From: Winogradskyella sp. MH6
GTDB lineage: Bacteria; Bacteroidota; Bacteroidia; Flavobacteriales; Flavobacteriaceae
Reading direction: 5' to 3'
DNA length: 64,000 bases
NCBI RefSeq assembly: GCF_022810765.1
Contig: NZ_CP094494.1
Coordinates: forward strand, 1,488,001 to 1,552,000
The position numbers and the translations under genes were made by a program. The notes under the pieces are model-generated. The model searched no databases. It worked only from the letters and a program-made list of their open reading frames with translations, and was not told where the DNA came from. This document shows, one piece after another, positions 15,158 through 24,871 of this stretch (position 1 is the stretch's first letter; the number at the start of each line of letters is the position of its first letter).

Positions 15158-15835
15158 CTACTCTCTCTTTTTTGATTTGTAAACTTCTTTTACGGCAACT
15201 TTACCCATAAGTACTATTTCACAAGAATCCATATTTACTTCTAATTCTATATTGAGATTGCTTTTTTCTGTAATTGTAATTTTTTTGGTATCTAGACCAA
15301 CATAGCTAAAGATTAAAACATCCCCCTTTTTTAGTTTTTGAGGAAATTCAAAATATCCATCAAAATTAGTTTGTGTTCCTATTGCAGAGCCTTCTAAGAT
15401 TACATTGGCACCAGGTAGAGGTAGCCCATCATCAGATGATAATACAGTGCCTTTTACTGAAATAAGATTCTCTTTGGATGCATCTTCATTTTTTGTATTG
15501 TCATTATCCATACTAGAGTTAGTTGTGTTTTGGGCTTCTGTTTTAAAGGAAAACAATGAGAGACAAACCACAGTAATACCACTTAAAAAATTGAAAAATT
15601 TAGTTTTCTTTTTTGGTTGAATAGTAGTGTTAAGTTGACTTTTGGTAAATCTTCCACAAGTATCAGCAGTCATTTTGTTTTTAAAATAATTAGAGATGTC
15701 TTCTGATGTCATTTGTGTAAAATCTATGACTTCTTTAGTACAAGTTGCACAAAATCCACCTTTTTCTGTTTTTTGGAAATTTTTGAAATTTTCATGACAA
15801 GGCTCACTTATGGATAGATTTAATTCATTTTTCAT
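15158..15835 (-). CDS. membrane protein: N-terminal cysteine-motif domain, TM, CarboxypepD_reg-like domain
   Basis: 225 residues from the start at 15835; the longer frame from 15862 would begin inside the -7 element. The N-terminal ~65 residues form a recurring flavobacterial module with Cys13 ('EPCHENF'), Cys29 and Cys32 ('GGFCATCTKEVIDFT') and Cys60 ('DTCGRF'). I read this as a possible metal or Fe-S site. A basic linker and one membrane segment ('FLSGITVVCLSLFSF', about 80-98) follow. Then comes a carboxypeptidase-regulatory-like beta domain ('VKGTVLSSDDGLPLPGANVI', about 120-200) that should be periplasmic. It is the first gene of a two-gene operon with a transglutaminase-like enzyme. Function unknown. 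Confidence 0.8.
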   Translation of the reverse strand: MKNELNLSISEPCHENFKNFQKTEKGGFCATCTKEVIDFTQMTSEDISNYFKNKMTADTCGRFTKSQLNTTIQPKKKTKFFNFLSGITVVCLSLFSFKTEAQNTTNSSMDNDNTKNEDASKENLISVKGTVLSSDDGLPLPGANVILEGSAIGTQTNFDGYFEFPQKLKKGDVLIFSYVGLDTKKITITEKSNLNIELEVNMDSCEIVLMGKVAVKEVYKSKKRE

Positions 15836-15859
15836 GAGAATAGTTTTAAAGTTACGCTT

Positions 15860-15867
15860 CAAACCTA
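15860..15867 (-). promoter_or_regulatory. -7 promoter element for the 15835 gene
   Basis: TAGGTTTG on the minus strand, 24 bp upstream of the ATG at 15835. It excludes the ATG at 15862. Confidence 0.6.
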
Positions 15868-15956
15868 TCCTTTAATTAGAAAAGAAAAAATTTATATTGA
15901 GTTAACAGTCCGTTATAAAAAGTGAACTAGCTAAATGAATGAGTAATGAGTTATGA

Positions 15957-17258
15957 TTATAAATCCTTTAAAACCACCTCCAGATCCTCAAAAGCATAAG
16001 GCTTTGCTATAATAATCTTGTCGCTGCTCAACAAAAAGTACATTGGTGTAGCTGCAATGCCATAGGTTTTTACAATTGGGTTTTCCCATTTGCCTAATCC
16101 TATAGTGTGTACAAAATCGGGATAGTTTTTAATTTCCTCAGTCCATTTAGAAGGTTCTTCTTCTAAGCCAAAAGCAACAACTTTTAGATTATCGTTATTA
16201 GCTACTAATTCTTTTACTTTTGGGAGTTCATTAAGGCAATGTCCACAAGTACTGCTCCAAAAGATAAGTAAATAGTATTCAGAACCTTTAAGATCGTGGA
16301 GACTTGTGGTGTTTTGTGATGAAGCAATTTCAAAATTTGGTGCTTTTGTACCAATAGACGTGTTTTTATAAGAGCTTATTGTTTCGGCTAACACTATATT
16401 ACCTGTTTGATTTGCTAAATCTAATAAGTACTTATCTGTAATGTAATTAGCAACTGTATTATTTTCCTCAGAAGCAAAACGTTGCCATAAAAGATCTAGG
16501 AGGTATGTTTTAATAACCAAATCTTTATTGTTTATAGCATTAGCTACATCGTCTATCAAAGATTTGTAAGTGTCGTTAGTAGGATTTTCTACCAAATTAA
16601 AAATATAAGATAGTACACGATCTACCAAAAACGTTGAACTTTGTAATATGTAGTTACTAAAGTCTATTTGACTGAAGTAGTGCTTTTTTACATTTTTGGA
16701 GTAGGTGTTTAGATCTTCATATTCCGTTGGAATATAAGGTCTATTAGCCATAATAAATGCTGAAGCTAATCGTCCTATGGCTAAAGCTTCGTATGATGTT
16801 TGAGTGTCTTTTAAAACTTTAAAAACAGCTTTAAAACCTTCTTTGTCTTTTCCATCCCTTTCGTAATAATTGGCAATGGTTTGGTTAACCATATCCATAC
16901 TTTTTAAGTATGATGCCCAAAGTTTGTTTTCTTCGGATTCTGTAAATTCTACACCATTTTCTTGACTAAATTTGAAAGCTACAGTCTCTTTTCCGTCGTA
17001 AATAAAATCAAAGTTGTTTTCTTCTGGTGGAATGGCATATACGATTTTATAAATGCCTGGAGCAGCACTGGAATCTATTTTAATTTCAAACTTTCCTTCG
17101 GTATTTAACTCACCATGATTTACATAATTAGCACCTTGTGGTGTAGCCTCGTATAAAAAGGCATGTGTAAAATCTTTGGCAGGCGAAAAGGTACCTTTTA
17201 CACTTTGACCTATAGCTAAAAGCGGAAGTATTAATAAAACGGTTGCTAGTTTTTTCAT
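15957..17258 (-). CDS. TlpA-like thiol-disulfide oxidoreductase
   Basis: 433 residues from 17258, which begins with a signal peptide ('MKKLATVLLILPLLAIGQS'); the frame from 17285 only adds nine residues ahead of it. The N-terminal third is a beta domain of the DUF4369 kind, the middle is helical, and the C-terminal ~130 residues are a thioredoxin fold with the redox motif Cys338-Gly-His-Cys341 ('FWSSTCGHCLNELP') and the cis-proline loop 'ATPMYF'. Periplasmic; it probably reduces or oxidises exported cysteines. It starts 41 bp after mfd with no promoter seen in between, so some read-through from mfd is likely. Confidence 0.9.
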   Translation of the reverse strand: MKKLATVLLILPLLAIGQSVKGTFSPAKDFTHAFLYEATPQGANYVNHGELNTEGKFEIKIDSSAAPGIYKIVYAIPPEENNFDFIYDGKETVAFKFSQENGVEFTESEENKLWASYLKSMDMVNQTIANYYERDGKDKEGFKAVFKVLKDTQTSYEALAIGRLASAFIMANRPYIPTEYEDLNTYSKNVKKHYFSQIDFSNYILQSSTFLVDRVLSYIFNLVENPTNDTYKSLIDDVANAINNKDLVIKTYLLDLLWQRFASEENNTVANYITDKYLLDLANQTGNIVLAETISSYKNTSIGTKAPNFEIASSQNTTSLHDLKGSEYYLLIFWSSTCGHCLNELPKVKELVANNDNLKVVAFGLEEEPSKWTEEIKNYPDFVHTIGLGKWENPIVKTYGIAATPMYFLLSSDKIIIAKPYAFEDLEVVLKDL

Positions 17259-17299
17259 ATTCAGTTTTAAAATTTCGATGCACAAAACAACTTCAATAA

Positions 17300-20200
17300 T
17301 TAAGCCATAATAGGCTGCAATGCCTTTAGCGCTGTTGAAACGTTATTGATCCTCTCAAAAGTAATTAATAATCTCAAACCATTTCGGGTTTGTTTTTCTT
17401 TCATTTTACATTTTGAAGCATTCATTTGTACAAACCGTAAAACGCTACTAAAATCGTTACTCTGATAAAATTTACTTTGCTGATCTTGAATAAAGTAACC
17501 GATAAGTTTTCCTTTTTTCATAATCACTTTTTCAAGTCCCATTTTAGTAGCAATCCATTTTAAACGAACACTATCAAACAAATCTTGAACTTGTGTTGGC
17601 AATTCACCAAAACGGTCTATAATTTCAGATTCAAATTTCTGAAGTTCTTCTTCAGTTTTTATCTCGTTGAGTTTGGTGTACAGATTTAGACGTTCTGTAA
17701 TATTGTTAACGTAATCATCTGGAAATAGCAATTCAAAATCCGTATCTATGGTAATGTCTTTTACATATTGCTTAGGCTTGCTATCATCTTTGTATAAGTC
17801 TGCAAATTCTGACTCTTTAAGCTCTTCAATAGCTTCATTTAATATTTTTTGATAAGTGTCAAAACCGATATCATTTATAAAACCACTTTGCTCACCACCA
17901 AGCAAATCTCCGGCTCCACGAATTTCTAAATCCTTCATAGCAATATTAAAGCCGCTACCAAGCTCGGTAAATTGTTCTAATGCTTGTATACGTTTACGCG
18001 CATCGGTAGTCATAGCAGAATACTCTGGTGTTATAAAATAACAGAATGCCTTTTTGTTACCACGGCCAACGCGACCTCGCATTTGGTGCAAATCACTTAG
18101 TCCAAAATTATTAGCGTTATTAATAAAAATAGTATTGGCATTAGGGACATCTAAACCACTTTCTACGATAGTAGTACTTACTAAAACATCAAATTCACCA
18201 TTCATAAACGCTAGCATTAACTGTTCTAGCTTTTTACCATCTAACTGACCGTGACCAATGGCAATTTTAGCATCTGGTACCAAACGTTGAATCATGCCTG
18301 CAACTTCCTTAATATTCTCTATGCGATTATGAATAAAGAACACCTGTCCACCACGTTGAATCTCGTAACTCACAGCATCTCTAATCGTTTCTTCGCTAAA
18401 ACGAATAACGTGACTTTCTATAGGATATCGATTTGGAGGTGGAGTTGTAATGACCGATAAATCTCTGGCAGCCATTAAACTAAATTGCAACGTACGCGGA
18501 ATAGGTGTTGCTGTTAGTGTGAGGACATCAACATTTTCTTTAATGGTCTTCAGTTTTTCCTTTACAGCGACTCCAAATTTTTGCTCTTCGTCTACAATGA
18601 GCAGTCCTAAATCTTTAAATTTTACGGTTTTATTAGCGAGTTGGTGCGTACCAATTATAATGTCTACACCACCTTTTTCAAGGCTTTCTAAAGTTTCTCG
18701 TTTTTCCTTGGCAGTTCTAAAACGGTTCACATAATCTACCGTAACCGGAAAATCTTTTAAACGTTCTTTAAACGTTCGGTAATGTTGATAAGCTAATATA
18801 GTTGTAGGTACTAAAACTGCAACTTGTTTACCATTATCTACTGCTTTAAAAGCAGCTCTTATAGCAACTTCAGTTTTACCAAAACCAACATCGCCACAAA
18901 CTAAGCGATCCATTGGTCTTTCGCTTTCCATGTCTGCCTTTATATCTGCTGTAGATGAAACTTGGTCTGGAGTATCTTCATAAATAAATGAGGCTTCTAA
19001 CTCCAACTGCATATGACTATCTGGAGCGTACTGAAAGCCTTTCTTTAACTTACGTTTGGCGTAAAGTTTAATAAGATTAAAGGCTATTTCCTTAACACGA
19101 GATTTAGTCTTTTGCTTAAGTGCTTTCCAGGCTTTACTTCCTAGTTTGTAAACTTTAGGGGGTTTACCGTCTTTACCATTAAACTTGGTAATTTTATGTA
19201 AAGAATGTATACTTAAATATAGTACATCGCGCTCTCCATAAACCAATTTTATAGCCTCTTGTTTTTTACCTTCTACATCTATTTTTTGAAGTCCTCCAAA
19301 TCTTCCAATACCATGGTCTATGTGCGTAACATAATCTCCGACTTCTAAGTTGGTGAGCTCCTTAAGCGTAATAGCTTGCTTTTTGGCGTAACCGTTTTTT
19401 AGGTGGAACTTATGATAACGATCAAAAATCTGATGGTCTGTATAAACTGCAATTTTATTGTCGCTATCTATAAAACCTTGATAAAGTGATAATACGACTG
19501 TTTTATAATGAATTTCTTCTTGTTCGGCATCATCAAAAATATCGTGAAAACGCTTGGCTTGCTGTTCGCTCACACAGGCTATGTAACTGGTAATACCGTT
19601 AGCATGATTGTCGTTTAAATCTTCAATTAAAATATTGAATTGCTTATTAAAAGACGGTTGTGGTTTGGTGTTGAAAGAGATAACATCACTGCTAAGTACT
19701 TGAGATGAACCAAACTCAACCAAGTTATAGTCTAAAAATTGTCGTTTTAGTAATTCTGAATTACAAAACAATTCTTCAGGAACTGCGTGCTTAATCTCTT
19801 TAGATAAATTTTTGAAGGCCTCTTCAGCCTTTCCAAAAAACTCATCAATTCTTGAGAAAATAAATGAAGGGTTTTTAGCAAATAAAACCGTCTTGCTAGA
19901 AATATATTTTAAAAAGCTTTCACGTTGCTCTGCAATCTGCTTGTTAGCAACATTTGGAATGATGCTTACTTTTTTAATACGCTCGGTAGAGAGTTGTGTT
20001 TCTACATCAAAAGTTCTAATACTATCTACTTCATCTCCAAAAAATTCAATTCTGTAAGGCTCATCATGCGAAAATGAAAAGACATCGATGATTCCGCCTC
20101 TTACAGAAAATTCGCCTGGTTCTGTAACAAAATCTACACGTTTAAATTTGTATTCAAAAAGAACTTCGTTTACAAAATCGATACTCAATTCATTACCTAC

Positions 20201-20638
20201 AGCAATCTTTAAGGTGTTTTTTTCTAGTTCTTTTTTGGTAACCACCTTTTCAAAAAGCGCATCAGGATAAGTGACAATAATACACGGCTTTTTGCGAGAA
20301 TTGATGCGATTAAGCACTTCTGCTCTTAAAAGTACATTGGCATTGTTGGTTTCCTCTATTTGGTATGGTCTTCTATAACTGCCAGGATAGAATAAAACAT
20401 CCTTATCATTGATGAGTTGTTCTAAATCGTTGAGATAATAGGCAGCTTCTTCCTTGTCATCAAATATGAGTAAAAATGGTTTTTCAGCCGACTTAAAAAC
20501 TTCAGAAACAACAATAGAAAAAGATGAGCCTACAAGGCCTTTTAGGTGTGTCTTATTTTGAGTTTGGGCAATAGAATTCTGCAGATTTTGCAGTTGCAAA
20601 GTCTGTGAAAAGGTTTGCGAGATTAGAGTTTTGCTCAC
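17300..20638 (-). CDS. mfd: transcription-repair coupling factor
   Basis: An ATP-dependent translocase that removes RNA polymerase stalled at DNA lesions and recruits UvrA. At 1112 residues it is full length. The N-terminal UvrB-like module (about 1-330) comes first. Then follow the RNA-polymerase-interacting domain ('LEVGDYVTHIDHGIGRFGGLQ') and the RecG-like helicase lobes with Walker A 'MDRLVCGDVGFGKTEVAIRAAF', the DEEQ box 'LLIVDEEQKFGV' and 'HQMRGRVGRGNKKAFCY', and the C-terminal TRCF domain ('ERLNLYTKLNEIKTEEEL'). Translation begins with GTG at 20638, placed 27 bp after its -7 element. Confidence 0.97.
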   Translation of the reverse strand: MSKTLISQTFSQTLQLQNLQNSIAQTQNKTHLKGLVGSSFSIVVSEVFKSAEKPFLLIFDDKEEAAYYLNDLEQLINDKDVLFYPGSYRRPYQIEETNNANVLLRAEVLNRINSRKKPCIIVTYPDALFEKVVTKKELEKNTLKIAVGNELSIDFVNEVLFEYKFKRVDFVTEPGEFSVRGGIIDVFSFSHDEPYRIEFFGDEVDSIRTFDVETQLSTERIKKVSIIPNVANKQIAEQRESFLKYISSKTVLFAKNPSFIFSRIDEFFGKAEEAFKNLSKEIKHAVPEELFCNSELLKRQFLDYNLVEFGSSQVLSSDVISFNTKPQPSFNKQFNILIEDLNDNHANGITSYIACVSEQQAKRFHDIFDDAEQEEIHYKTVVLSLYQGFIDSDNKIAVYTDHQIFDRYHKFHLKNGYAKKQAITLKELTNLEVGDYVTHIDHGIGRFGGLQKIDVEGKKQEAIKLVYGERDVLYLSIHSLHKITKFNGKDGKPPKVYKLGSKAWKALKQKTKSRVKEIAFNLIKLYAKRKLKKGFQYAPDSHMQLELEASFIYEDTPDQVSSTADIKADMESERPMDRLVCGDVGFGKTEVAIRAAFKAVDNGKQVAVLVPTTILAYQHYRTFKERLKDFPVTVDYVNRFRTAKEKRETLESLEKGGVDIIIGTHQLANKTVKFKDLGLLIVDEEQKFGVAVKEKLKTIKENVDVLTLTATPIPRTLQFSLMAARDLSVITTPPPNRYPIESHVIRFSEETIRDAVSYEIQRGGQVFFIHNRIENIKEVAGMIQRLVPDAKIAIGHGQLDGKKLEQLMLAFMNGEFDVLVSTTIVESGLDVPNANTIFINNANNFGLSDLHQMRGRVGRGNKKAFCYFITPEYSAMTTDARKRIQALEQFTELGSGFNIAMKDLEIRGAGDLLGGEQSGFINDIGFDTYQKILNEAIEELKESEFADLYKDDSKPKQYVKDITIDTDFELLFPDDYVNNITERLNLYTKLNEIKTEEELQKFESEIIDRFGELPTQVQDLFDSVRLKWIATKMGLEKVIMKKGKLIGYFIQDQQSKFYQSNDFSSVLRFVQMNASKCKMKEKQTRNGLRLLITFERINNVSTALKALQPIMA

Positions 20639-20665
20639 TAGATTTTCCCTTATTTAGTAAAAGGG

Positions 20666-20673
20666 CAAATATA
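20666..20673 (-). promoter_or_regulatory. -7 promoter element for mfd
   Basis: TATATTTG on the minus strand, 27 bp before the GTG start. Confidence 0.65.
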
Positions 20674-20694
20674 AGTATGTTTTGATTAATTGCT

Positions 20695-21333
20695 CTAAAA
20701 TTGAATATTCTTTGCTCCCAAATAAGTTTTATACAATTCAGGATAATTGTCTTTGAAAATAGATTTGATATAGTCTAGAGGTACATCTTCAAAATGACCA
20801 TAATCCTCTAAGTAGGTCATAAATTTATCACTGTCTTTGTTATATTCTTGCAATACAGAATCTTCTGTGCCATCAAAATCTAACACATCAACATTATACA
20901 TTTTGCAAAGTTCCTTGTTAAAAGCAGGTGAGCATTTTTTCCATTGTCCATTGAGAAATACGTCTACCAAACCATGAGGTGCAAGTTCGTTGGTGCCCAA
21001 TTTTGCTTCTAAACGTTCTGTTGCAATATGATTAGAAACTTTAGCTAGCCTCAACCTTGCAGGAATATCCAATGCGCGCAAACCAGCAATAAGAAGTATG
21101 GCTTTATCTATACAATGTGCTTGTTGTTTTTTGGCAATAGTACTGGCTTTATAATGTTCTTCAGTAAGTCCGATTTCAAAAGGACTGTAGCGCCAACTGT
21201 CTCTAACCTTTAGATAGAGATTTTCAATTTTTTCCTGATTTGAATTCAAAAGACACGCCTCTTTAATTAAATCCTGAATTTGAGGACTATTATAATCGTA
21301 GTAATAGGTTTCTTCTAGATATTTAGTGTTCAT
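20695..21333 (-). CDS. transglutaminase-like family protein, atypical acid residue
   Basis: 212 residues, cytoplasmic (no signal peptide). The start at 21333 was chosen because the frame from 21360 begins inside the -7 element. The fold is recognisable from 'QAHCIDKAILLIAGLRALDIPARLRLAKVS' (nucleophile Cys74) and 'APHGLVDVFLNGQWKKCSPAFN' (His120). Where most members have Asp after the 'W..' strand, this one has Ser135 ('KCSPAFN'), so the classical triad is incomplete. It could be a non-peptidase member or use another acid. It stands alone between mfd and terB. Confidence 0.78.
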   Translation of the reverse strand: MNTKYLEETYYYDYNSPQIQDLIKEACLLNSNQEKIENLYLKVRDSWRYSPFEIGLTEEHYKASTIAKKQQAHCIDKAILLIAGLRALDIPARLRLAKVSNHIATERLEAKLGTNELAPHGLVDVFLNGQWKKCSPAFNKELCKMYNVDVLDFDGTEDSVLQEYNKDSDKFMTYLEDYGHFEDVPLDYIKSIFKDNYPELYKTYLGAKNIQF

Positions 21334-21357
21334 ATTAGAATAGGAATCAATATGTAA

Positions 21358-21365
21358 CAAACTTA
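21358..21365 (-). promoter_or_regulatory. -7 promoter element for the 21333 gene
   Basis: TAAGTTTG on the minus strand, 24 bp before the ATG at 21333. Confidence 0.6.
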
Positions 21366-21487
21366 TTATTTTAAATCTTAAACAAATAAAGGATATGGGA
21401 TTTTATGAAAAATATATAACGTCAATTCTCAATCTATAACAATTGAAAAATCTTTAAATTTTCATTTTAAAACCTTAAGGTTTAGAC

Positions 21488-21495
21488 TATATTTG
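21488..21495 (+). promoter_or_regulatory. -7 promoter element for the terB-like gene
   Basis: TATATTTG, 21 bp before the ATG at 21517. Confidence 0.65.
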
Positions 21496-21516
21496 TGCCC
21501 ATTAAAAACATAAACT

Positions 21517-21948
21517 ATGTCATTTTCAGATTTATTCGATAGTGGTTTTAAAAAGCGTAATGAAGATCATTTTGCAGCTATAGTAAGAGTTGCCATGAGT
21601 GATGGTGTTATTAGCGATGCTGAAAAAGCGTTTTTAGACCGATTAGCGACACGACTAGATATTACAGAGATTGAGTATAAAGAAATACTTAAAGATTACA
21701 AATCTCACCCAATTAATCCACCAACATCTTATGATATGCGTTTAGAGCGTTTATATGATTTGGCTCGTATGGTTTGGGTAGATGATATTGAAGGTCCTAA
21801 CCAACATTGGTTACTAGAAAAGATATGTGTAGGCTTAGGTTTTCATGCTCAAAACGTAAAGTATATTGCAGATAAAGCTTTAGCTTTAGCTTACGAAAAA
21901 GTAGACTTGGATACTTTTATTGATGAAATGAAAAACATGAATAAATAA
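21517..21948 (+). CDS. TerB-family (tellurite-resistance-like) protein
   Basis: A 143-residue all-helical acidic protein. The pattern 'HFAAIVRVAMSDGVISDAEKAFLDRLATRLDITEIEYKEIL' is the TerB signature, with acidic residues that bind metal in characterised members. Cytoplasmic. In most bacteria that lack a ter operon such proteins have no proven tellurite role; no other ter gene is near, so a general stress or metal-sensing function is as likely. It is monocistronic, with its own promoter and terminator. Confidence 0.85.
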   Translation: MSFSDLFDSGFKKRNEDHFAAIVRVAMSDGVISDAEKAFLDRLATRLDITEIEYKEILKDYKSHPINPPTSYDMRLERLYDLARMVWVDDIEGPNQHWLLEKICVGLGFHAQNVKYIADKALALAYEKVDLDTFIDEMKNMNK

Positions 21949-21963
21949 CCAAAAGATTCAATA

Positions 21964-21993
21964 AAAAAAGCGAACAGAAATGTTCGCTTTTTT
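21964..21993. terminator. bidirectional terminator between terB-like gene and fbp
   Basis: AAAAAAGCGAACA / TGTTCGCTTTTTT with a GAAA tetraloop; A-runs and T-runs on both sides serve both convergent genes. Confidence 0.92.
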
Positions 21994-22000
21994 TATTTTG

Positions 22001-23008
22001 TTATTCAGCATTTCGCATAAATTCTTCAGCTTTTTCAACCATGTTTTTACTACCACAAATAAATGGTACACGCTGATGTAATTCGGTTGGCTTAATGTCT
22101 AAAATTCTATTAAAACCATCACTTGCCTTACCATTAGCTTGTTCTGCTAAAAAAGCCATAGGATTACATTCGTATAACAATCTGAGTTTACCGTTACTTG
22201 CTTTAGAGCTTTTAGGATACATGTAAATACCACCTTTAATCATGTTTCTATGAAAGTCTGAAACCAAAGACCCTATGTAGCGACTCGTGTAAGGTCTGTC
22301 TCCTTCTTCCATCTGGCAATATTTTATATAGTCTTTTATGCCTTTTGGAAAATGAATATAGTTACCTTCATTAACAGAATAGATTCTTCCATCTTCTGGG
22401 AACTTCATGTCTGGATGTGATAAGTAAAATGATCCAATTGCTGGATTTAAAGTAAATCCATTAACACCATGTCCAGTAGTGTATACCAGCATGGTAGACG
22501 TACCATAAATAATGTAACCAGCAGCAACTTGTTGATTTCCTTTTTGAAGAAAATCTTCAATGGTAACAGGTGTTCCTACAGGAGTTACACGCCTGTAAAT
22601 AGAAAAAATAGTTCCTACAGAAACATTAACATCAATGTTTGAAGAACCGTCTAAAGGATCTATCAAAACCACATATTTATTTTGGTGGTTTTCATCTTGG
22701 CTATTTATAGCTATAAAGTCATCTTCTTCTTCACTGGCAATACCACAAACAATGTTTCTTTTGGTCATAGTTTGTATAAACTTGGTATTAGCATATACAT
22801 CTAACTTCTGCTGATCTTCTCCTTGTACATTGGTGTCTCCAGCAGCTCCAAGAATATCAACTAAACCAGCTTTGTTAACTTCATGATTAACTACCTTGGC
22901 AGCAAGTCTAATAGAATTAATAAGACGAGAAAGTTCTCCTGATGTATATTTAAAGGATGCTTGGTTTTCAATTATAAATTCACCAAGGGTTTGTTTGCGT
23001 TGAGACAT
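22001..23008 (-). CDS. fbp: class 1 fructose-1,6-bisphosphatase
   Basis: Hydrolyses fructose 1,6-bisphosphate to fructose 6-phosphate in gluconeogenesis. 335 residues. The metal-binding motifs are visible: '[10 protein letters not shown]' and '[25 protein letters not shown]' (the DPLDGS signature). Substrate-binding residues lie in '[24 protein letters not shown]' and the C-terminal '[17 protein letters not shown]'. Monocistronic. The upstream spacer shows only a degenerate GATATTTG for a -7 element. Confidence 0.97.
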   Translation of the reverse strand: MSQRKQTLGEFIIENQASFKYTSGELSRLINSIRLAAKVVNHEVNKAGLVDILGAAGDTNVQGEDQQKLDVYANTKFIQTMTKRNIVCGIASEEEDDFIAINSQDENHQNKYVVLIDPLDGSSNIDVNVSVGTIFSIYRRVTPVGTPVTIEDFLQKGNQQVAAGYIIYGTSTMLVYTTGHGVNGFTLNPAIGSFYLSHPDMKFPEDGRIYSVNEGNYIHFPKGIKDYIKYCQMEEGDRPYTSRYIGSLVSDFHRNMIKGGIYMYPKSSKASNGKLRLLYECNPMAFLAEQANGKASDGFNRILDIKPTELHQRVPFICGSKNMVEKAEEFMRNAE

Positions 23009-23107
23009 GAAGCTTTATATTGGTTAACTGCAACAAATATCGCATTTTTTAACAAACTATAACGTTTTCGTGATTTAAATAAATTGTTATCTAAACTCAG
23101 TTTAGAT

Positions 23108-23115
23108 TATATTTG
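23108..23115 (+). promoter_or_regulatory. -7 promoter element for the GNAT/lysC genes
   Basis: TATATTTG, 23 bp before the ATG at 23139. Confidence 0.65.
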
Positions 23116-23138
23116 AGTTCTTTTTTATAAAGTAAAGA

Positions 23139-23627
23139 ATGAACCAACCAAGACTTGCAACAAAAGCGGATATGCCAAGAGTATTAGAGCTCATTAATGA
23201 ATTGGCAGTATTTGAAAAGGAACCAGATGCTGTAGAGGTAACCCAAGAAATGTTAGAGTGTGATGGATTTGGTGATAACCCAAAGTTTACCTGTTTTGTA
23301 ATAGAGGTTAACAATAAAGTTGAAGGCATGGCCTTGGTTTACACAAGATATTCTACATGGAAAGGCGAGGCCTTACATTTAGAAGATTTAATTGTAAGTC
23401 AATCGCAAAGAGGAAAAAACTTAGGAACGCAACTTTTAGATACAGTTGTGGCATATGGGAAATCTCTAGGAGTAAAACGTATTAGTTGGGAGGTGTTAGA
23501 TTGGAACGAGCCAGCAATAACCTTTTATCAAAACAAAGGAGCAAATGTAATGAGAGATTGGGATGTGGTTCATTTAGATGAAAAAGCTATAGAAAACTAT
23601 TTAAAAAATTGTGATGCGCGTTTATAA
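23139..23627 (+). CDS. GNAT-family N-acetyltransferase
   Basis: 162 residues. Strand-helix order and the acetyl-CoA loop 'LIVSQSQRGKNLGTQLLDTVVAYGKSLG' (Q-x-x-R-G-x-x-L/G type) identify the fold. The N-terminal 'ATKADMPRVLELINELAVFEKEPDAVEVT' and C-terminal 'WEVLDWNEPAITFYQNKGANVMRDWDVV' resemble the SAT/diamine-acetyltransferase branch, so a polyamine or small amine is a reasonable but unproven substrate. The end overlaps the start of the aspartate kinase gene, indicating translational coupling. Confidence 0.88.
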   Translation: MNQPRLATKADMPRVLELINELAVFEKEPDAVEVTQEMLECDGFGDNPKFTCFVIEVNNKVEGMALVYTRYSTWKGEALHLEDLIVSQSQRGKNLGTQLLDTVVAYGKSLGVKRISWEVLDWNEPAITFYQNKGANVMRDWDVVHLDEKAIENYLKNCDARL

Positions 23628-24864
23628 ATTTGGTGGTGCTTCGGTAAAGGATGCGGATGGTGTAAAAAATTTAGCCTCTGTTTTAAAAGAAACAGGTTAT
23701 GACAATACATTAGTTGTTGTCTCTGCAATGGGAAAAACAACCAATGCAATGGAAGTTGTTATCAAAAATTATTTTGAGAATAAAGGAGAGTTACAAAGCT
23801 CTATTCACGATGTTATTAAATACCACAATGAGATTCTGTTAGATTTATTCGATAACGAACGTCATGAAGTATTTACTGCTGTAAAATCACTTTTTGATGA
23901 ATTGAATATGTTTTTTAAAAGTAATAAGTCACCAGATTACAATTACGTATATGACCAAACTATCGGTTTTGGTGAGTTAATATCTACAACAATAATTAGT
24001 TATTACTTAAATGAGATAGGTTTAAAAAATAATTGGTTAGATGTTAGAGAGTATATAAAGACAGATAACTACTATAGACGAGCTAACGTAAATTGGGACT
24101 TAACGCAAGAGTATATTTCTTCAAAATTTAATAAGTCAGTTCTTAATATTACACAAGGTTTTTTGGGTAGTGATTCTAATAATTTTACAACAACTTTAGG
24201 ACGAGAAGGAAGTGATTACACTGCAGCTATTTTTGCATATTGCCTCAATGCTAATAGTGTTACCATTTGGAAAGATGTTCCAGGTGTATTAAATGCAGAT
24301 CCACGTTATTTTGAAAATGCTCAGCTACTCAACCAAATTTCGTACAGAGAAGCAATAGAGTTGGCATTTTATGGTGCATCTGTTATTCATCCAAAGACCT
24401 TGCAGCCATTACAGCAAAAGGAAATTCCGTTGTATGTAAAATCATTTGTAAACCCAAAAACAGAAGGTACTTGTGTAAGTAAAGGAAAAGCGATAGAGCC
24501 AGAAGTGCCTTGTTTTATCGTTAAGAAAAATCAGATTTTAATTTCATTATCGTCATTAGACTTTTCGTATATCGTTGAAGAAAATATTAGTGAAATATTT
24601 AGTTTATTGCATCTTTACAAGATGAAAGTAGATGTTATTCAGAATTCAGCGATAAGTTTTTCGGTATGTATTGATAATATTTACAATAATCGTGATAAAT
24701 TGTTGCAACATTTAAAAGCTAAATTTAACGTAACATGTTATGATGACGTTAGTCTTTATACAGTTAGACACTATAATGAAGAGGCTATAAATGAGCTCGA
24801 AAAAGATAAAACCGTGTTGCTTAAGCAACTAACACGAGAAACAGTTCAAATTGTAACTAAATAA
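23614..24864 (+). CDS. lysC: aspartate kinase
   Basis: Phosphorylates L-aspartate, the first step toward lysine, threonine and methionine. The N terminus 'VYKFGGASVKDADGV' is the ATP/aspartate signature. 'VVVSAMGKTTNAM' and 'TTLGREGSDYTAAIFAYCL' are catalytic-core motifs. The C-terminal ~110 residues ('QILISLSSLDFSYIVEENISEIFSLL') form the ACT regulatory region. The ATG at 23614 is preferred to the GTG one codon earlier. No homoserine dehydrogenase domain is fused. It overlaps the GNAT gene by 14 bp. Confidence 0.93.
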   Translation: MRVYKFGGASVKDADGVKNLASVLKETGYDNTLVVVSAMGKTTNAMEVVIKNYFENKGELQSSIHDVIKYHNEILLDLFDNERHEVFTAVKSLFDELNMFFKSNKSPDYNYVYDQTIGFGELISTTIISYYLNEIGLKNNWLDVREYIKTDNYYRRANVNWDLTQEYISSKFNKSVLNITQGFLGSDSNNFTTTLGREGSDYTAAIFAYCLNANSVTIWKDVPGVLNADPRYFENAQLLNQISYREAIELAFYGASVIHPKTLQPLQQKEIPLYVKSFVNPKTEGTCVSKGKAIEPEVPCFIVKKNQILISLSSLDFSYIVEENISEIFSLLHLYKMKVDVIQNSAISFSVCIDNIYNNRDKLLQHLKAKFNVTCYDDVSLYTVRHYNEEAINELEKDKTVLLKQLTRETVQIVTK

Positions 24865-24871
24865 CATTTAC

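Noticed and set aside
21517..21948. Tellurite resistance operon
   Set aside because: A single TerB-fold gene with no terA/C/D/E nearby does not support it.
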